This document shows, in pieces, positions 17,856 to 25,636 of a stretch of DNA of 59,176 nt. Origin of the DNA: a virus; IMG/VR virus record IMGVR_UViG_3300007513_002695, positions 1 to 59,176 of that record; one strand, written 5' to 3'. Below the pieces are notes generated by a model. It saw only the letters and a list, made by a program, of their open reading frames with translations. It was not told the origin of the DNA and did not search any database. Every line of letters starts with the position of its first letter. Position 1 is the stretch's first letter. The position numbers were made by a program, and so were the translations under genes.

Positions 17856-18326
17856 TTAATTATTTGCTATCTGACCATATGACCATGCTGCACCCATTCC
17901 CAACAAGAGTCCCGAAGCAATCCCGATGACTAACCATAGTTCATTGTTAGGGTTGGCGGATCTTTGAAGCTGTTGATCCAAAAAATCTATGTGATTATCT
18001 TTTAAAGAAGTAACTTGATCATATCTCAAATTCGAAGCATCGAGAGATGAATTGAGATTATCAATATCAAGCTGAAACCTTGCAGATGAAATTTCTAGCT
18101 CCCTGTCTATTCTAACCTGACACGATTCATTTGAAAGTTGAATTTCAGCGAGAAGCTTTGCTGCAGCTTCTGTACTAAAAAGAGTCCCGTCAAAGGGTGC
18201 CGCTTCCCCTTCCAAAATGGAGGTTACAACTTCATTTTCTACAGTATCAGCATGAGCAACGGGAAAAAAGATAAGCGTAAAGCTTATCATAAAAGACATA
18301 GAATAATTTAAAATTTTACTTAACAT
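17856..18326 (-). CDS. Secreted/membrane protein, candidate outer spanin-like lysis protein
   Basis: I start at ATG 18326, overlapping the stop of the upstream gene as ATGTTAA; the longer frame begins with TTG. An N-terminal signal peptide (ILNYSMSFMISFTLIFFPVAHA) is followed by a periplasmic helical region (SARFQLDIDNLNSSLDASNL) and a C-terminal membrane segment (LWLVIGIASGLLLGMGAAW). Together with the preceding coiled-coil membrane protein and a holin-like gene it forms a plausible lysis cassette. It lacks a lipobox, so it is not a classical outer-membrane spanin lipoprotein. Confidence 0.6.
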   Translation of the reverse strand: MLSKILNYSMSFMISFTLIFFPVAHADTVENEVVTSILEGEAAPFDGTLFSTEAAAKLLAEIQLSNESCQVRIDRELEISSARFQLDIDNLNSSLDASNLRYDQVTSLKDNHIDFLDQQLQRSANPNNELWLVIGIASGLLLGMGAAWSYGQIANN

Positions 18327-18741
18327 GAACTTCAAACCCGAGCTCTTTCGCAAGCTCTCTTGTTATTGCATCAGGATCCTCAGAGTTAGAGTCTATAATC
18401 TCCCTAACTCTCTCTCTTTTTCTCTCATCGAGAATCTCTTCCTTCTCTGCATATTTTTCTTCAGCCAGCCTAATAGCTTCATGATATCTCGTGATAGCTT
18501 TGTCTCTCTTTTCTATTTCTTCTGTATGAGACTGTTCTATGGCTTCTATTTGGGATTTATAATTCTCCTTTTTTTCTGATATAACTTTAGAAAGATCTGT
18601 TCGTTTTCTCGTTAAGAGAAAGACAACAGCACTAATGGAAACTACTAGAACTATGTGTCCATTAACTTTTACCCAGGCCCAGAACTTTTTTAAATAAGTG
18701 GGTACCTTTTTCATGAATTCAGAAAGAGCCAGGGTCCACAT
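18316..18741 (-). CDS. Inner-membrane coiled-coil protein, candidate i-spanin-like
   Basis: 141 residues. One transmembrane segment near 29-43 (HIVLVVSISAVVFLLT) is followed by a long charged coiled coil (KENYKSQIEAIEQSHTEEIE ... YAEKEEILDERKRER) projecting away from the membrane. This N-in anchor plus periplasmic coiled coil is the usual layout of Rz-type inner-membrane spanins. It sits between a holin-like gene and a signal-peptide gene that overlaps its end. Assignment is by topology only. Confidence 0.6.
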   Translation of the reverse strand: MWTLALSEFMKKVPTYLKKFWAWVKVNGHIVLVVSISAVVFLLTRKRTDLSKVISEKKENYKSQIEAIEQSHTEEIEKRDKAITRYHEAIRLAEEKYAEKEEILDERKRERVREIIDSNSEDPDAITRELAKELGFEVHVK

Positions 18742-18743
18742 TT

Positions 18744-18959
18744 TTATGACCCGTGTCTAAATATTTTCATAGCATCAACAGCAGCCTGAGATCCGATATA
18801 TACTATTGCTATCATCCCCCAGGTCTCAGAATCTAAAAGAGAGTTAGACATAAGGCCTGTGGCAGTCAAAAAAACAAGAAGCTTTCTAGAAATAAGCTTT
18901 TCCATAATCGTATCCAATCTTGAATTTTTTGACTGGATTGCTTTCGGGTGTTCGGACAT
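18744..18959 (-). CDS. Candidate holin, small two-segment membrane protein
   Basis: 71 residues with an N-terminal polar part and two hydrophobic stretches, LLVFLTATGLMSNSLL and WGMIAIVYIGSQAAVDA. It ends in basic residues (KIFRHGS). AGGAGG precedes the ATG. Size, topology and position ahead of two spanin-like genes support a holin role, in which it would permeabilise the inner membrane and release the amidase encoded 30 kb away. Confidence 0.6.
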   Translation of the reverse strand: MSEHPKAIQSKNSRLDTIMEKLISRKLLVFLTATGLMSNSLLDSETWGMIAIVYIGSQAAVDAMKIFRHGS

Positions 18960-18985
18960 GTTATGCCTCCTATGCTAACATAATG

Positions 18986-19270
18986 TTAATTTATCAAATC
19001 GTCGTCATCTGACGAAGAAGAAAGAAACCTTATGGTAGCTTTTTTCGGGGTGGAAAATTTTCTCAATGCATCAGAGATTGCAAAGCACTCAGCAGCTAGG
19101 TCAGATTGCATTGTTGATAAATATAATATCATTGCCCTTTGATCATCTACTGTCTTAGAAAGAATATTAATTTCTTCTCGCAAAGAATCCAGTGTGCCGG
19201 AAAGCTCTGTGTATTTATCACTCTCATCTTCTGGTTTAAAAGGTAAAAATATATTTCTAAAGATACTCAC
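18986..19270 (-). CDS. Hypothetical helical protein, 94 aa
   Basis: Starts with GTG, overlapping the TGA of the upstream gene (GTGA). It contains a probable coiled coil (DSLREEINILSKTVDDQRAM) and a C-terminus rich in Ser and Asp (LSSSSDDDDLIN). No known family. Confidence 0.5.
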   Translation of the reverse strand: MSIFRNIFLPFKPEDESDKYTELSGTLDSLREEINILSKTVDDQRAMILYLSTMQSDLAAECFAISDALRKFSTPKKATIRFLSSSSDDDDLIN

Positions 19271-19569
19271 TTATCACCTGCCATTGGGTTTTCATTTTCT
19301 ATTATACTAAAAAGAGACTCGGCGTCATCTTTAGATAAGCTTTTTATAACTTTTTCTCTCTTTTTTCTAGAGAGTTCTTCCATAATCTTTACAACATCAG
19401 GAGACTCAGAGGCTATTTTTTGACCAAATTCTTCAAAAAGCTCCTGCATAGAAAGCTTATGCTTAAAGCAATTTATCCTAACCTGGGCATGGGCATCTCT
19501 GGTCATATTAAAATGAACAGTTTTCTTAGTTTCAAAATCCAGAAGAGTTTTCTTCTTACCAGCCAACAC
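19267..19569 (-). CDS. Candidate ribbon-helix-helix DNA-binding protein
   Basis: 100 residues from GTG, overlapping the stop of the upstream gene with GGAGG in place. TKKTVHFNMTRDAHAQVRIN followed by CFKHKLSMQELFEEFGQKIA reads as a strand then two helices, as in CopG/Arc-type regulators. It may be a DNA-binding regulator or a packaged DNA-binding protein. The match is by pattern, not by a strict signature. Confidence 0.5.
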   Translation of the reverse strand: MLAGKKKTLLDFETKKTVHFNMTRDAHAQVRINCFKHKLSMQELFEEFGQKIASESPDVVKIMEELSRKKREKVIKSLSKDDAESLFSIIENENPMAGDK

Positions 19570-20180
19570 TAACCTCCCCCTCCGAGTCCGCCTCCTGGGC
19601 CACCCGCACCAACAGCGAGTGGCGGCTCTGGAATCTCAGGAGGTCCATCGAGATTGAAGTCAAATTGATTGTCAAGTATTTCCTTAAATTCATCAATCTC
19701 CTCCTTTTCATAGTTTTCTTCCAAAAATGCTATTGCTCTATTTACTACAACAGTTTTAACATCTAGTAAAACTTCATAATTTTTTGCCAATCTAGCGACC
19801 CTGTTAGTAAACGCATCCATGTCAATATTTGGTTTTTCTCTTTTTTCTACACCCGGATCTTCGGTCTCTGCCGCTTCGGGGGTCTCGTCGTCAGCTGGGG
19901 GTTCGGGATCTGCCTCTTCTTCGTCTTCCCCTTCAGGATCATCTTGCTCAAGTAAAATATGAGACATGGTAAGACTATTTAGGGATTCAGCAAGAGGATC
20001 AGGCTCTTTGAGGGAATAAGATTCAAAATCAATTATCATTGAATCTATTTGATCATCAACAGAATCAACTGCAAGCCTAGTTGCACCTGTATCATTTTCC
20101 AGGCTGTCAATTTGCTCAAGCTCGTCTGAAGCTTCGTTTATTAATTTTCTTAACTCGCTTATCGTTATTTTCCTCGTCAT
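19569..20180 (-). CDS. Acidic tag-bearing protein with Gly-rich tail
   Basis: 203 residues. The N-terminus (TRKITISELRKLINEASDEL) is a clear example of the recurrent S-x-L-R-x-h-I-x-E helix. The middle is an acidic Pro/Glu/Asp linker, followed by a helical domain (FTNRVARLAKNYEVLLDVKT ... AIAFLEENYEKEEIDEF). The C-terminus is Pro/Gly-rich, ending GGPGGGLGGGG. It lies directly after the SOD gene. The composition resembles core or internal virion proteins. Confidence 0.6.
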   Translation of the reverse strand: MTRKITISELRKLINEASDELEQIDSLENDTGATRLAVDSVDDQIDSMIIDFESYSLKEPDPLAESLNSLTMSHILLEQDDPEGEDEEEADPEPPADDETPEAAETEDPGVEKREKPNIDMDAFTNRVARLAKNYEVLLDVKTVVVNRAIAFLEENYEKEEIDEFKEILDNQFDFNLDGPPEIPEPPLAVGAGGPGGGLGGGG

Positions 20181-20181
20181 T

Positions 20182-20895
20182 TTATCCTCTCATTGCTCCG
20201 TGTATTTTTTCTGCTCGAGAAAACCTGCTGCCAATTACATTCCAATTTAGCTCTTTCATCATAGCATACACATAAGTCTTTCTATCATTTAAATAATCTC
20301 TATAGTAAGAGTGCTCCCATGCATCCATAACAATTACAGGAAAAATTCCAATCATGTGGTTTAAGCTATGCAAGTCAACAACAGTGTTTACATATCTTTG
20401 AAGATACATGTGATATCCTGTTACAACCCAGCCGTTCCGTGCAGAAAGAGAGCATGCTATAAAATCTTTTTGCCAAGCGTCAAAAGATCCAAAGTCTCTT
20501 TCAAGTCGCATGTATGGAATAGAGTCCATTGCTATTTCGCTTCTAAGATCACTAATATTTGCAAAATAAAGCTCATGAAGCCAAAGCGCATTAAGATTAT
20601 AAGACTCATCTATTTTAAGAGATCTAAATGCTGAGTGATTTAAATTTGCCTCTTCTCTGTTGGCGGTATCAAGCTCAGCGCTTACTCTATTAAAAGCATT
20701 AACATAGCTGTCGTAAAGCTCTTTATGAGAAACCTTGTTTTTCTGACTAAGAAACTCTGTCTTTAGATCAAACGGTTTTGTCTGAGCAACATAGTTCTCT
20801 TTTAGAACTTTAGAGTCAGAGTGCCCAGGGTTGCTATCAATCCCCAGAGACTCTCTTATAATGTTTGCTACTTCTAAATTTTTTATATCTGACAT
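20182..20895 (-). CDS. sod: Fe/Mn superoxide dismutase with N-terminal tag extension
   Basis: 237 residues. It converts superoxide to oxygen and hydrogen peroxide. The four metal ligands are visible: H57 (SHKELY), H107 (LWLHELY), and D191 and H195 in VMDAWEHSYYRDY. The core covers about 35-230. Residues 1-34 form an extra extension with LEVANIIRESLGI, matching the tag helix seen on other enzymes here, which suggests packaging. Upstream is a small unknown gene, downstream an acidic tag protein. The choice of Fe or Mn cannot be read safely from this sequence. Confidence 0.93.
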   Translation of the reverse strand: MSDIKNLEVANIIRESLGIDSNPGHSDSKVLKENYVAQTKPFDLKTEFLSQKNKVSHKELYDSYVNAFNRVSAELDTANREEANLNHSAFRSLKIDESYNLNALWLHELYFANISDLRSEIAMDSIPYMRLERDFGSFDAWQKDFIACSLSARNGWVVTGYHMYLQRYVNTVVDLHSLNHMIGIFPVIVMDAWEHSYYRDYLNDRKTYVYAMMKELNWNVIGSRFSRAEKIHGAMRG

Positions 20896-20902
20896 TTTTT
20901 AA

Positions 20903-21178
20903 CTACAACCTATTGTATAATTTTAAATCTGACTCTGGAATTTTGATCACAGTTCCGTCACCTCTCTGACATCTTAGATAAAAATCATTACCAGATTTAA
21001 TTATAGATATCACAGTGTAGACCAGTCCCGACTTGGGTTCCTGTAATTTGAGTCCGGGTGAGAGAATTATCTTTTTTTGACCACCGTCACCAGAAAACAG
21101 CTTGATCTCAGAAACACTTTTATCTTGTATCTCTGATACCATGGCTTCTATATCTTTTCCTGATAAGGTGTCTTTCAC
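20903..21178 (-). CDS. Hypothetical protein, 91 aa
   Basis: A beta-rich small protein (LKLQEPKSGLVYTVISIIKS, DFYLRCQRGDGTVIKIPESD) with a helical N-terminus. It resembles a small SH3-like or KOW-like barrel in pattern, but nothing specific is recognised. It lies seven bases before the SOD gene. Confidence 0.5.
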   Translation of the reverse strand: MKDTLSGKDIEAMVSEIQDKSVSEIKLFSGDGGQKKIILSPGLKLQEPKSGLVYTVISIIKSGNDFYLRCQRGDGTVIKIPESDLKLYNRL

Positions 21179-21243
21179 TCTGTCTCCAAGAATAAGGGCA
21201 TAATACTAATTATTTAAATAAATTTAATTTACAGATAAAGAAA

Positions 21244-21660
21244 TTAGTCAATGCTATGTTGCCTTACTTTGACCCCGGCATCTGATAAAATACCCAGGCC
21301 TGATATATCCCTGTACTCTTCTAAAAATACCACCTCTTTTATGCCAGAGTTGATTATCGATTTTGCGCACATTCTACATGGAGAAAGTGTGACATATAGA
21401 ATCTTATCTTTTGGATTGTTATAATCCATCTTGAGAAGAGCATTAATTTCTGCATGAATAAGCCCAGACTCCCCCGGGAAGTCTGACTCAGGCTCGTTTG
21501 GTCCGCCGGCATAGTTTCCATTATACCCAACTGAAAGAACCTGGGTGTTGTCTGTTGTAACAATTATAACTCCAACCTGGTGCCTCGGATCGCAAGATCT
21601 CCCAGCAATCGTCTTTGCAGTTTTAATCCAGACTGTATCCCAGGTCGGCCTACTGATCAC
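21244..21660 (-). CDS. dCMP deaminase
   Basis: 138 residues starting with GTG that overlaps the stop of the DHH gene. It deaminates dCMP to dUMP for thymidylate synthesis. The zinc-binding cytidine-deaminase motifs are clear: HAEINAL and SPCRMCAKSIINSGI. The GYNGNYAGGPNEPESDFPGE loop fits the dCMP deaminase (ComEB/T4 Cd) type. It supplies substrate to the ThyX encoded further along in the same metabolic block. Confidence 0.93.
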   Translation of the reverse strand: MISRPTWDTVWIKTAKTIAGRSCDPRHQVGVIIVTTDNTQVLSVGYNGNYAGGPNEPESDFPGESGLIHAEINALLKMDYNNPKDKILYVTLSPCRMCAKSIINSGIKEVVFLEEYRDISGLGILSDAGVKVRQHSID

Positions 21661-22580
21661 TATTTTTTATCTTCAGGTTTGACGGACTGTGTAGTCTCGC
21701 TTTTCTTTCTAGTCTGTCTCTTCTTAGTGACCTTAGCTTTTTCCGGTTTGTCAAACAGGTCTTCAACATGTTTGTTTTTGGGAAGTTGAAAACCAGCTGC
21801 TTTCTTGTGGCCGCCTCCGCCGAATTTCTTTGAAATCTCTGAAACGTCTACAGCTTCGTGAAAAGCTCGGAGGCTTACTTTTGTCTCCTTGGATTCATGA
21901 TCCCAATACCATATCATGGCAAAGTCGCAGTCCGGAGCAAGACGAGCACCGATCTCTGACATCCAGTGAGATGAATTTACAACAAGAACATCTTTGCTAT
22001 CTAGCTTTCTCTTAGAAGCTTTTTCACATACCTTCTTGACAACAGTCTTGCTATATGCTAGAATATAAGAACCCCGCTTGCATGCGTCGTCAAAGACTGA
22101 ATCATCTTCAAACTTTTCAAACTCTTCAAACTCAAATGGCACCATGTCAAATGCTGCACTAAACTCTTTTGAGTATTCAAGCTCCCACTTCCACAAATCT
22201 CTATCTTGAATGTATTTAATAAATTTAGGAGGCTCTTTTCCTGGATGAAAAAATTCCCAAGATAAAATTGCACCAGATTTTGTCATATCAAAATGAGTGT
22301 TAGCAATATCATGTAGCTCGACCATCGCCGACTTATGGTGATCTATTACAAGAAGAGAATTAGAATCTTCAATCATCTGCTTTGTAGTTGCATTTCCAAA
22401 CGAAAAATCCAAGATTACAACGTTTTTTCCTTTGACATTTGGCGGAGGCGTACCGTGCTTGCATGGATGATACTCAGCTCGGTTTCCAAGCAATTTCCAT
22501 GCCGAGTAGGCAGCACCAAAACCATCAGTGCAATCTGCATGATAAATGACGCAGTTTACAGATGTTGGTTCGTTAATCAT
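21660..22580 (-). CDS. DHH/DHHA1-family phosphoesterase
   Basis: 306 residues. Motifs in order: HADCTDGFGAA at the N-terminus, VVILDFSFG, VIDHHKSA (the DHH motif), QDRDLWKW, and the C-terminal DHHA1 signature GGGGHKKAAGF. These enzymes hydrolyse short oligonucleotides or cyclic dinucleotides, as in the nanoRNase and RecJ families. A basic low-complexity tail follows (KAKVTKKRQTRKKSETT). It could recycle nanoRNA or destroy nucleotide second messengers used in antiphage defence. Sequence alone does not decide which. Confidence 0.9.
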   Translation of the reverse strand: MINEPTSVNCVIYHADCTDGFGAAYSAWKLLGNRAEYHPCKHGTPPPNVKGKNVVILDFSFGNATTKQMIEDSNSLLVIDHHKSAMVELHDIANTHFDMTKSGAILSWEFFHPGKEPPKFIKYIQDRDLWKWELEYSKEFSAAFDMVPFEFEEFEKFEDDSVFDDACKRGSYILAYSKTVVKKVCEKASKRKLDSKDVLVVNSSHWMSEIGARLAPDCDFAMIWYWDHESKETKVSLRAFHEAVDVSEISKKFGGGGHKKAAGFQLPKNKHVEDLFDKPEKAKVTKKRQTRKKSETTQSVKPEDKK

Positions 22581-23148
22581 CTCTTCCTCTTTGATTCATG
22601 AAATCATGGTATTCCCAGCACCGAGGCTCATACAAATCAGAGCCACCTACAGTAATCTCTGCGCCGGAATACTTTCTATGTGTATAGTATGCATCCTTCC
22701 CTGTAACAGTGCACACAGCTGGGCAGATTTCTATTTTAGTCGCCCAGGGCATCATGTCTCTAATTTCTTCAAAAATATTTCCTGTTGCAGAAAGCTGAAG
22801 AGAAGAGACAACAATGGACATTCCCTCTCTAAACAGCTTCAATAATGCGCCTGCAACACCATCTATCATAAATGCTTCATCCACAGCAATAACATCGAAT
22901 GTCTCTCCGGATCCATAAATATATTCTAACATATCTTCTCCAGAGTTTACACCAATTCCTGGAAGTCTTCCTCCTGAATGTGTGGCAATTTCAACATCAG
23001 AATATCTATCATCCATAATAGGTTTAAAAGCTATTATTTTTTTATTTTGATACCTGTATCTGTCAACTGCTGCTAGAAGCCTAGTAGTCTTAGATCCAAA
23101 CATTGGCCCAGTAAAAATAATAAATTCAGGATCTAAAGTAATTTTCAT
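22573..23148 (-). CDS. tdk: Thymidine kinase (type II, TK1-like)
   Basis: Phosphorylates thymidine to dTMP. I choose ATG 23148 (MKITLDPEF), one base past the upstream stop and six bases after GGAAGAG, over the upstream ATGs. The P-loop is GPMFGSKT, the Walker B-like region is VIAVDEAFMIDG, and SLQLSATG matches the conserved G(L/Q)xxD/TG lid region. The zinc site is CPAVCTVTG plus EPRCWEYH, where some ligands differ from the standard C..C/C..C set. Part of the nucleotide-salvage cluster. Confidence 0.9.
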   Translation of the reverse strand: MKITLDPEFIIFTGPMFGSKTTRLLAAVDRYRYQNKKIIAFKPIMDDRYSDVEIATHSGGRLPGIGVNSGEDMLEYIYGSGETFDVIAVDEAFMIDGVAGALLKLFREGMSIVVSSLQLSATGNIFEEIRDMMPWATKIEICPAVCTVTGKDAYYTHRKYSGAEITVGGSDLYEPRCWEYHDFMNQRGRDD

Positions 23149-23149
23149 C

Positions 23150-23566
23150 CTATGCTCTTCCATAGTCATCTTCTATTCTCTCGGGGAGATCCTGATTATT
23201 GTTTCCTATTTCTATAATCTCACAATCTGTTATGGCTTCAATCCTATACGGACAACAAGACTGAACTAGCAGAGTGTTACCCGACTTCATCCTTTTCACT
23301 TGAATTGGATGGGCAACAGCATCAGATATAGAAAGCTCATTTCCAAAAGTTACTTCTGCTTCTCCGGAAACTAAAAAAAGAACCTCATTTTTTAACTTAT
23401 GATATTTAAAACTAGTCCTATGACCAGCATTTATATAAAGTAGCTTACCATGAACACCGTCAAATCCCGACCAAGATTTCTCACTCCCCCAGGGTTTTTC
23501 TTTTGTGACGGGGGGCCCTTTAGTTATCCAGCTAGATTTTACATGTTTTGAAATTTTATATGACAC
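23150..23566 (-). CDS. Cupin, mannose-6-phosphate isomerase type II-like
   Basis: 138 residues that match the cupin domain of bifunctional phosphomannose isomerases: KPWGSEKSWSG, then LLYINAGHRTSFKYHKLKNE, VLFLVSGEAEVTFG, and IEIGN with RIEDDYGR. The metal ligands His/His/Glu are in SFKYHKLKNE. It probably isomerises a sugar phosphate or sugar nucleotide for a surface-glycan or DNA/protein glycosylation pathway, together with the neighbouring epimerase. Confidence 0.82.
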   Translation of the reverse strand: MSYKISKHVKSSWITKGPPVTKEKPWGSEKSWSGFDGVHGKLLYINAGHRTSFKYHKLKNEVLFLVSGEAEVTFGNELSISDAVAHPIQVKRMKSGNTLLVQSCCPYRIEAITDCEIIEIGNNNQDLPERIEDDYGRA

Positions 23567-24603
23567 TAATCATCTCCCGGCATTCTAAGTATGTGCGGAG
23601 TTCCCTCCAAATGACCAGAGGGTGTCTGAGTCCCCCATCTGGCAACAACTGAAATTTCTGATAATTTTCTAGCCCCCATATATGACATTCCGCTTCTTAT
23701 CCCTGATTGGAAATTTCTAATAATATTTCTTACAGGGCCTTTTACTGTAACAGTAGTTTTTACTCCCTCACCAACGGGCAGGTCATTACTATTTCTATTA
23801 TTTCTATCTACCATCGCTGCAGTTGAAGCCATGCCCCGAAAGACCTTATAATCTTTTCCGTTTGTAGTGATAGTTTCACCGGGAGTTTCATCAGTCCCAG
23901 ACAGTAAACTTCCCACCATAATAAAATCTGACCCTGCTGAAAGAGCCTTGACTGCATCCCCAGAGGATCTTATCCCTCCGTCAGCTATGATTTGTACTCC
24001 TAGTGTATCTGCAATTTCACAGCATTCAAGAAGACAAGTAAACATGGGGACACCATGACCAGTAATCACTCTAGTTGAGCAACAAGAGCCTCCACCAATT
24101 CCAACCTTAATACAATCTGCTCCCCACGCAGACAAATCGGCAACAGCGTCAGGTGTAGCAACATTTCCTGCAACTATATAAATGGAATCCCCAAATGTGT
24201 TCCTCATTACCCTGAGAGTATGTCTCATCATAGTGCTATGTCCATGTGCTATATCTACAATAAAATTTCTAGCTCCGGCAGCATACAGGGCACGGGCTCT
24301 TTTTAAATCTATTTCATTTACCCCGACTGAAACGAGACAGTCAGCACCAGAATCAACTACTTCTTTATATTCTTTTACTGCTTGTTCTATTGGGGTAAAT
24401 CTATGTAATGCACCGACAGCACCAGCTTTAAACATCTCAATTGCCATCTTTGGACCCGTAACTGTGTCCATATTAGAAGAAATAACTGGGACATCAAGAT
24501 TGATACTTCCAATCTGCGCTGACGTATCTAGTTCTGACCTAGACAGGCAATCTGTCATTTGCGGAACTAAGAAGACGTCGTTAAACGTATAATAGGTTTT
24601 CAT
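23566..24603 (-). CDS. IMP dehydrogenase / GMP reductase family protein
   Basis: 345 residues from ATG 24603, one base past the upstream stop. It begins YTFNDVFLVP as in IMPDH/GMPR. The catalytic loop is GIGGGSCCSTR with the reactive Cys, followed by IIADGGIRSSGDAVKALSAG and FIMVGSLLSG. There are no CBS domains. The flap residues near RGMASTAAM fit this superfamily. It either makes XMP from IMP (towards GTP) or converts GMP to IMP. Without alignment I cannot tell which. Confidence 0.9.
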   Translation of the reverse strand: MKTYYTFNDVFLVPQMTDCLSRSELDTSAQIGSINLDVPVISSNMDTVTGPKMAIEMFKAGAVGALHRFTPIEQAVKEYKEVVDSGADCLVSVGVNEIDLKRARALYAAGARNFIVDIAHGHSTMMRHTLRVMRNTFGDSIYIVAGNVATPDAVADLSAWGADCIKVGIGGGSCCSTRVITGHGVPMFTCLLECCEIADTLGVQIIADGGIRSSGDAVKALSAGSDFIMVGSLLSGTDETPGETITTNGKDYKVFRGMASTAAMVDRNNRNSNDLPVGEGVKTTVTVKGPVRNIIRNFQSGIRSGMSYMGARKLSEISVVARWGTQTPSGHLEGTPHILRMPGDD

Positions 24604-24604
24604 G

Positions 24605-25606
24605 CTACGAAAGATCCCACCATTCAACTGTTCTCTCTAGCCCCTCCCAGAGTCTCACCTTAGGATCATACCCAAGTCGATCTCTAGCTGCAGAAATATC
24701 TGCCTGTGTATGCATAACATCGCCTGGCCGCCAAGGTGCATCCACAACCTCAGAGTTTGGAAATTTTTCTTTAAAATAGTCTAATATTTCCCTATTAGAA
24801 GTTCTATCACCGCAGGCAATATTGTAACATTCGCCCCTAAACTTTCCAGAAGCTTCAGCAGCCAAAACATTGGCATCCACAGTGTTATCTACATAGCAAA
24901 GGTCACGTGTCTGTGCCCCGTCTCCATCTGATCTCATTTGAGTTCCTAGTTTAATTGCATTGCACCAGGCAGAAATAGCTGTCGAATAAGGTGAATCTCC
25001 CCTCTGCCCAGGACCGAAAACATTAAAATATCTAAGACAAACAATATCCATATCATATAAATTTGAAAAAACTTTGGCAACATCTTCAATGGCTGATTTT
25101 TGCCAAGCGTAGGGAGACTTTGGATCTTTCGAATAAGTCTCAGAAGTCGGAAGAACGTCAGCGCCGCCGTACACAGAAGAAGAAGAGGCAAAAATAAACC
25201 TATCTATTTTCCCCCTGCAGGCTTCAAGAAGCCTAACAGTTCCAGCAATATTTACATCTGTTGTTACCGAAGGATTTTCAACAGAATATAAAACTCTTGG
25301 AATAGCTGCCTGATGAAAGACAACATTGTATTCTCCGCCCGCTATTCTTTGCAATATTCCCGAATGAGAAAAATCATCTGATATAACAAGCACGTCGTGA
25401 TTGCTTGGTTTTTGATTATTTATTTTTTCAAAATCTCTTAAGAAAGAAGCGTTAGGTAATACTCTAATTTTTAAACCTTCAAGATTTTCCAAATAACCGT
25501 TTGAAAGATTATCTACAACATCTACAGACCACCCCTCAGAAACAAGTCTTTTTGTTAAATTAGAACCTATAAACCCACACCCACCTGTAACTAAACATTT
25601 TTTCAT
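24605..25606 (-). CDS. NAD-dependent sugar-nucleotide epimerase/dehydratase
   Basis: 333 residues of the extended short-chain dehydrogenase family, GalE/WbpP-like. The Rossmann motif TGGCGFIGSN lies at 7-16. The catalytic SSSSVYGG and YAWQK (Tyr-x3-Lys) motifs, RYFNVFGPGQ and the substrate-binding WRPGDVMHT are all visible. It interconverts UDP- or GDP-sugars. With the cupin isomerase it forms a two-gene sugar-nucleotide unit, likely for host surface change or virion/DNA glycosylation. Confidence 0.93.
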   Translation of the reverse strand: MKKCLVTGGCGFIGSNLTKRLVSEGWSVDVVDNLSNGYLENLEGLKIRVLPNASFLRDFEKINNQKPSNHDVLVISDDFSHSGILQRIAGGEYNVVFHQAAIPRVLYSVENPSVTTDVNIAGTVRLLEACRGKIDRFIFASSSSVYGGADVLPTSETYSKDPKSPYAWQKSAIEDVAKVFSNLYDMDIVCLRYFNVFGPGQRGDSPYSTAISAWCNAIKLGTQMRSDGDGAQTRDLCYVDNTVDANVLAAEASGKFRGECYNIACGDRTSNREILDYFKEKFPNSEVVDAPWRPGDVMHTQADISAARDRLGYDPKVRLWEGLERTVEWWDLS

Positions 25607-25636
25607 TTTATGTACTCCATTCTAAATAATACTAAA

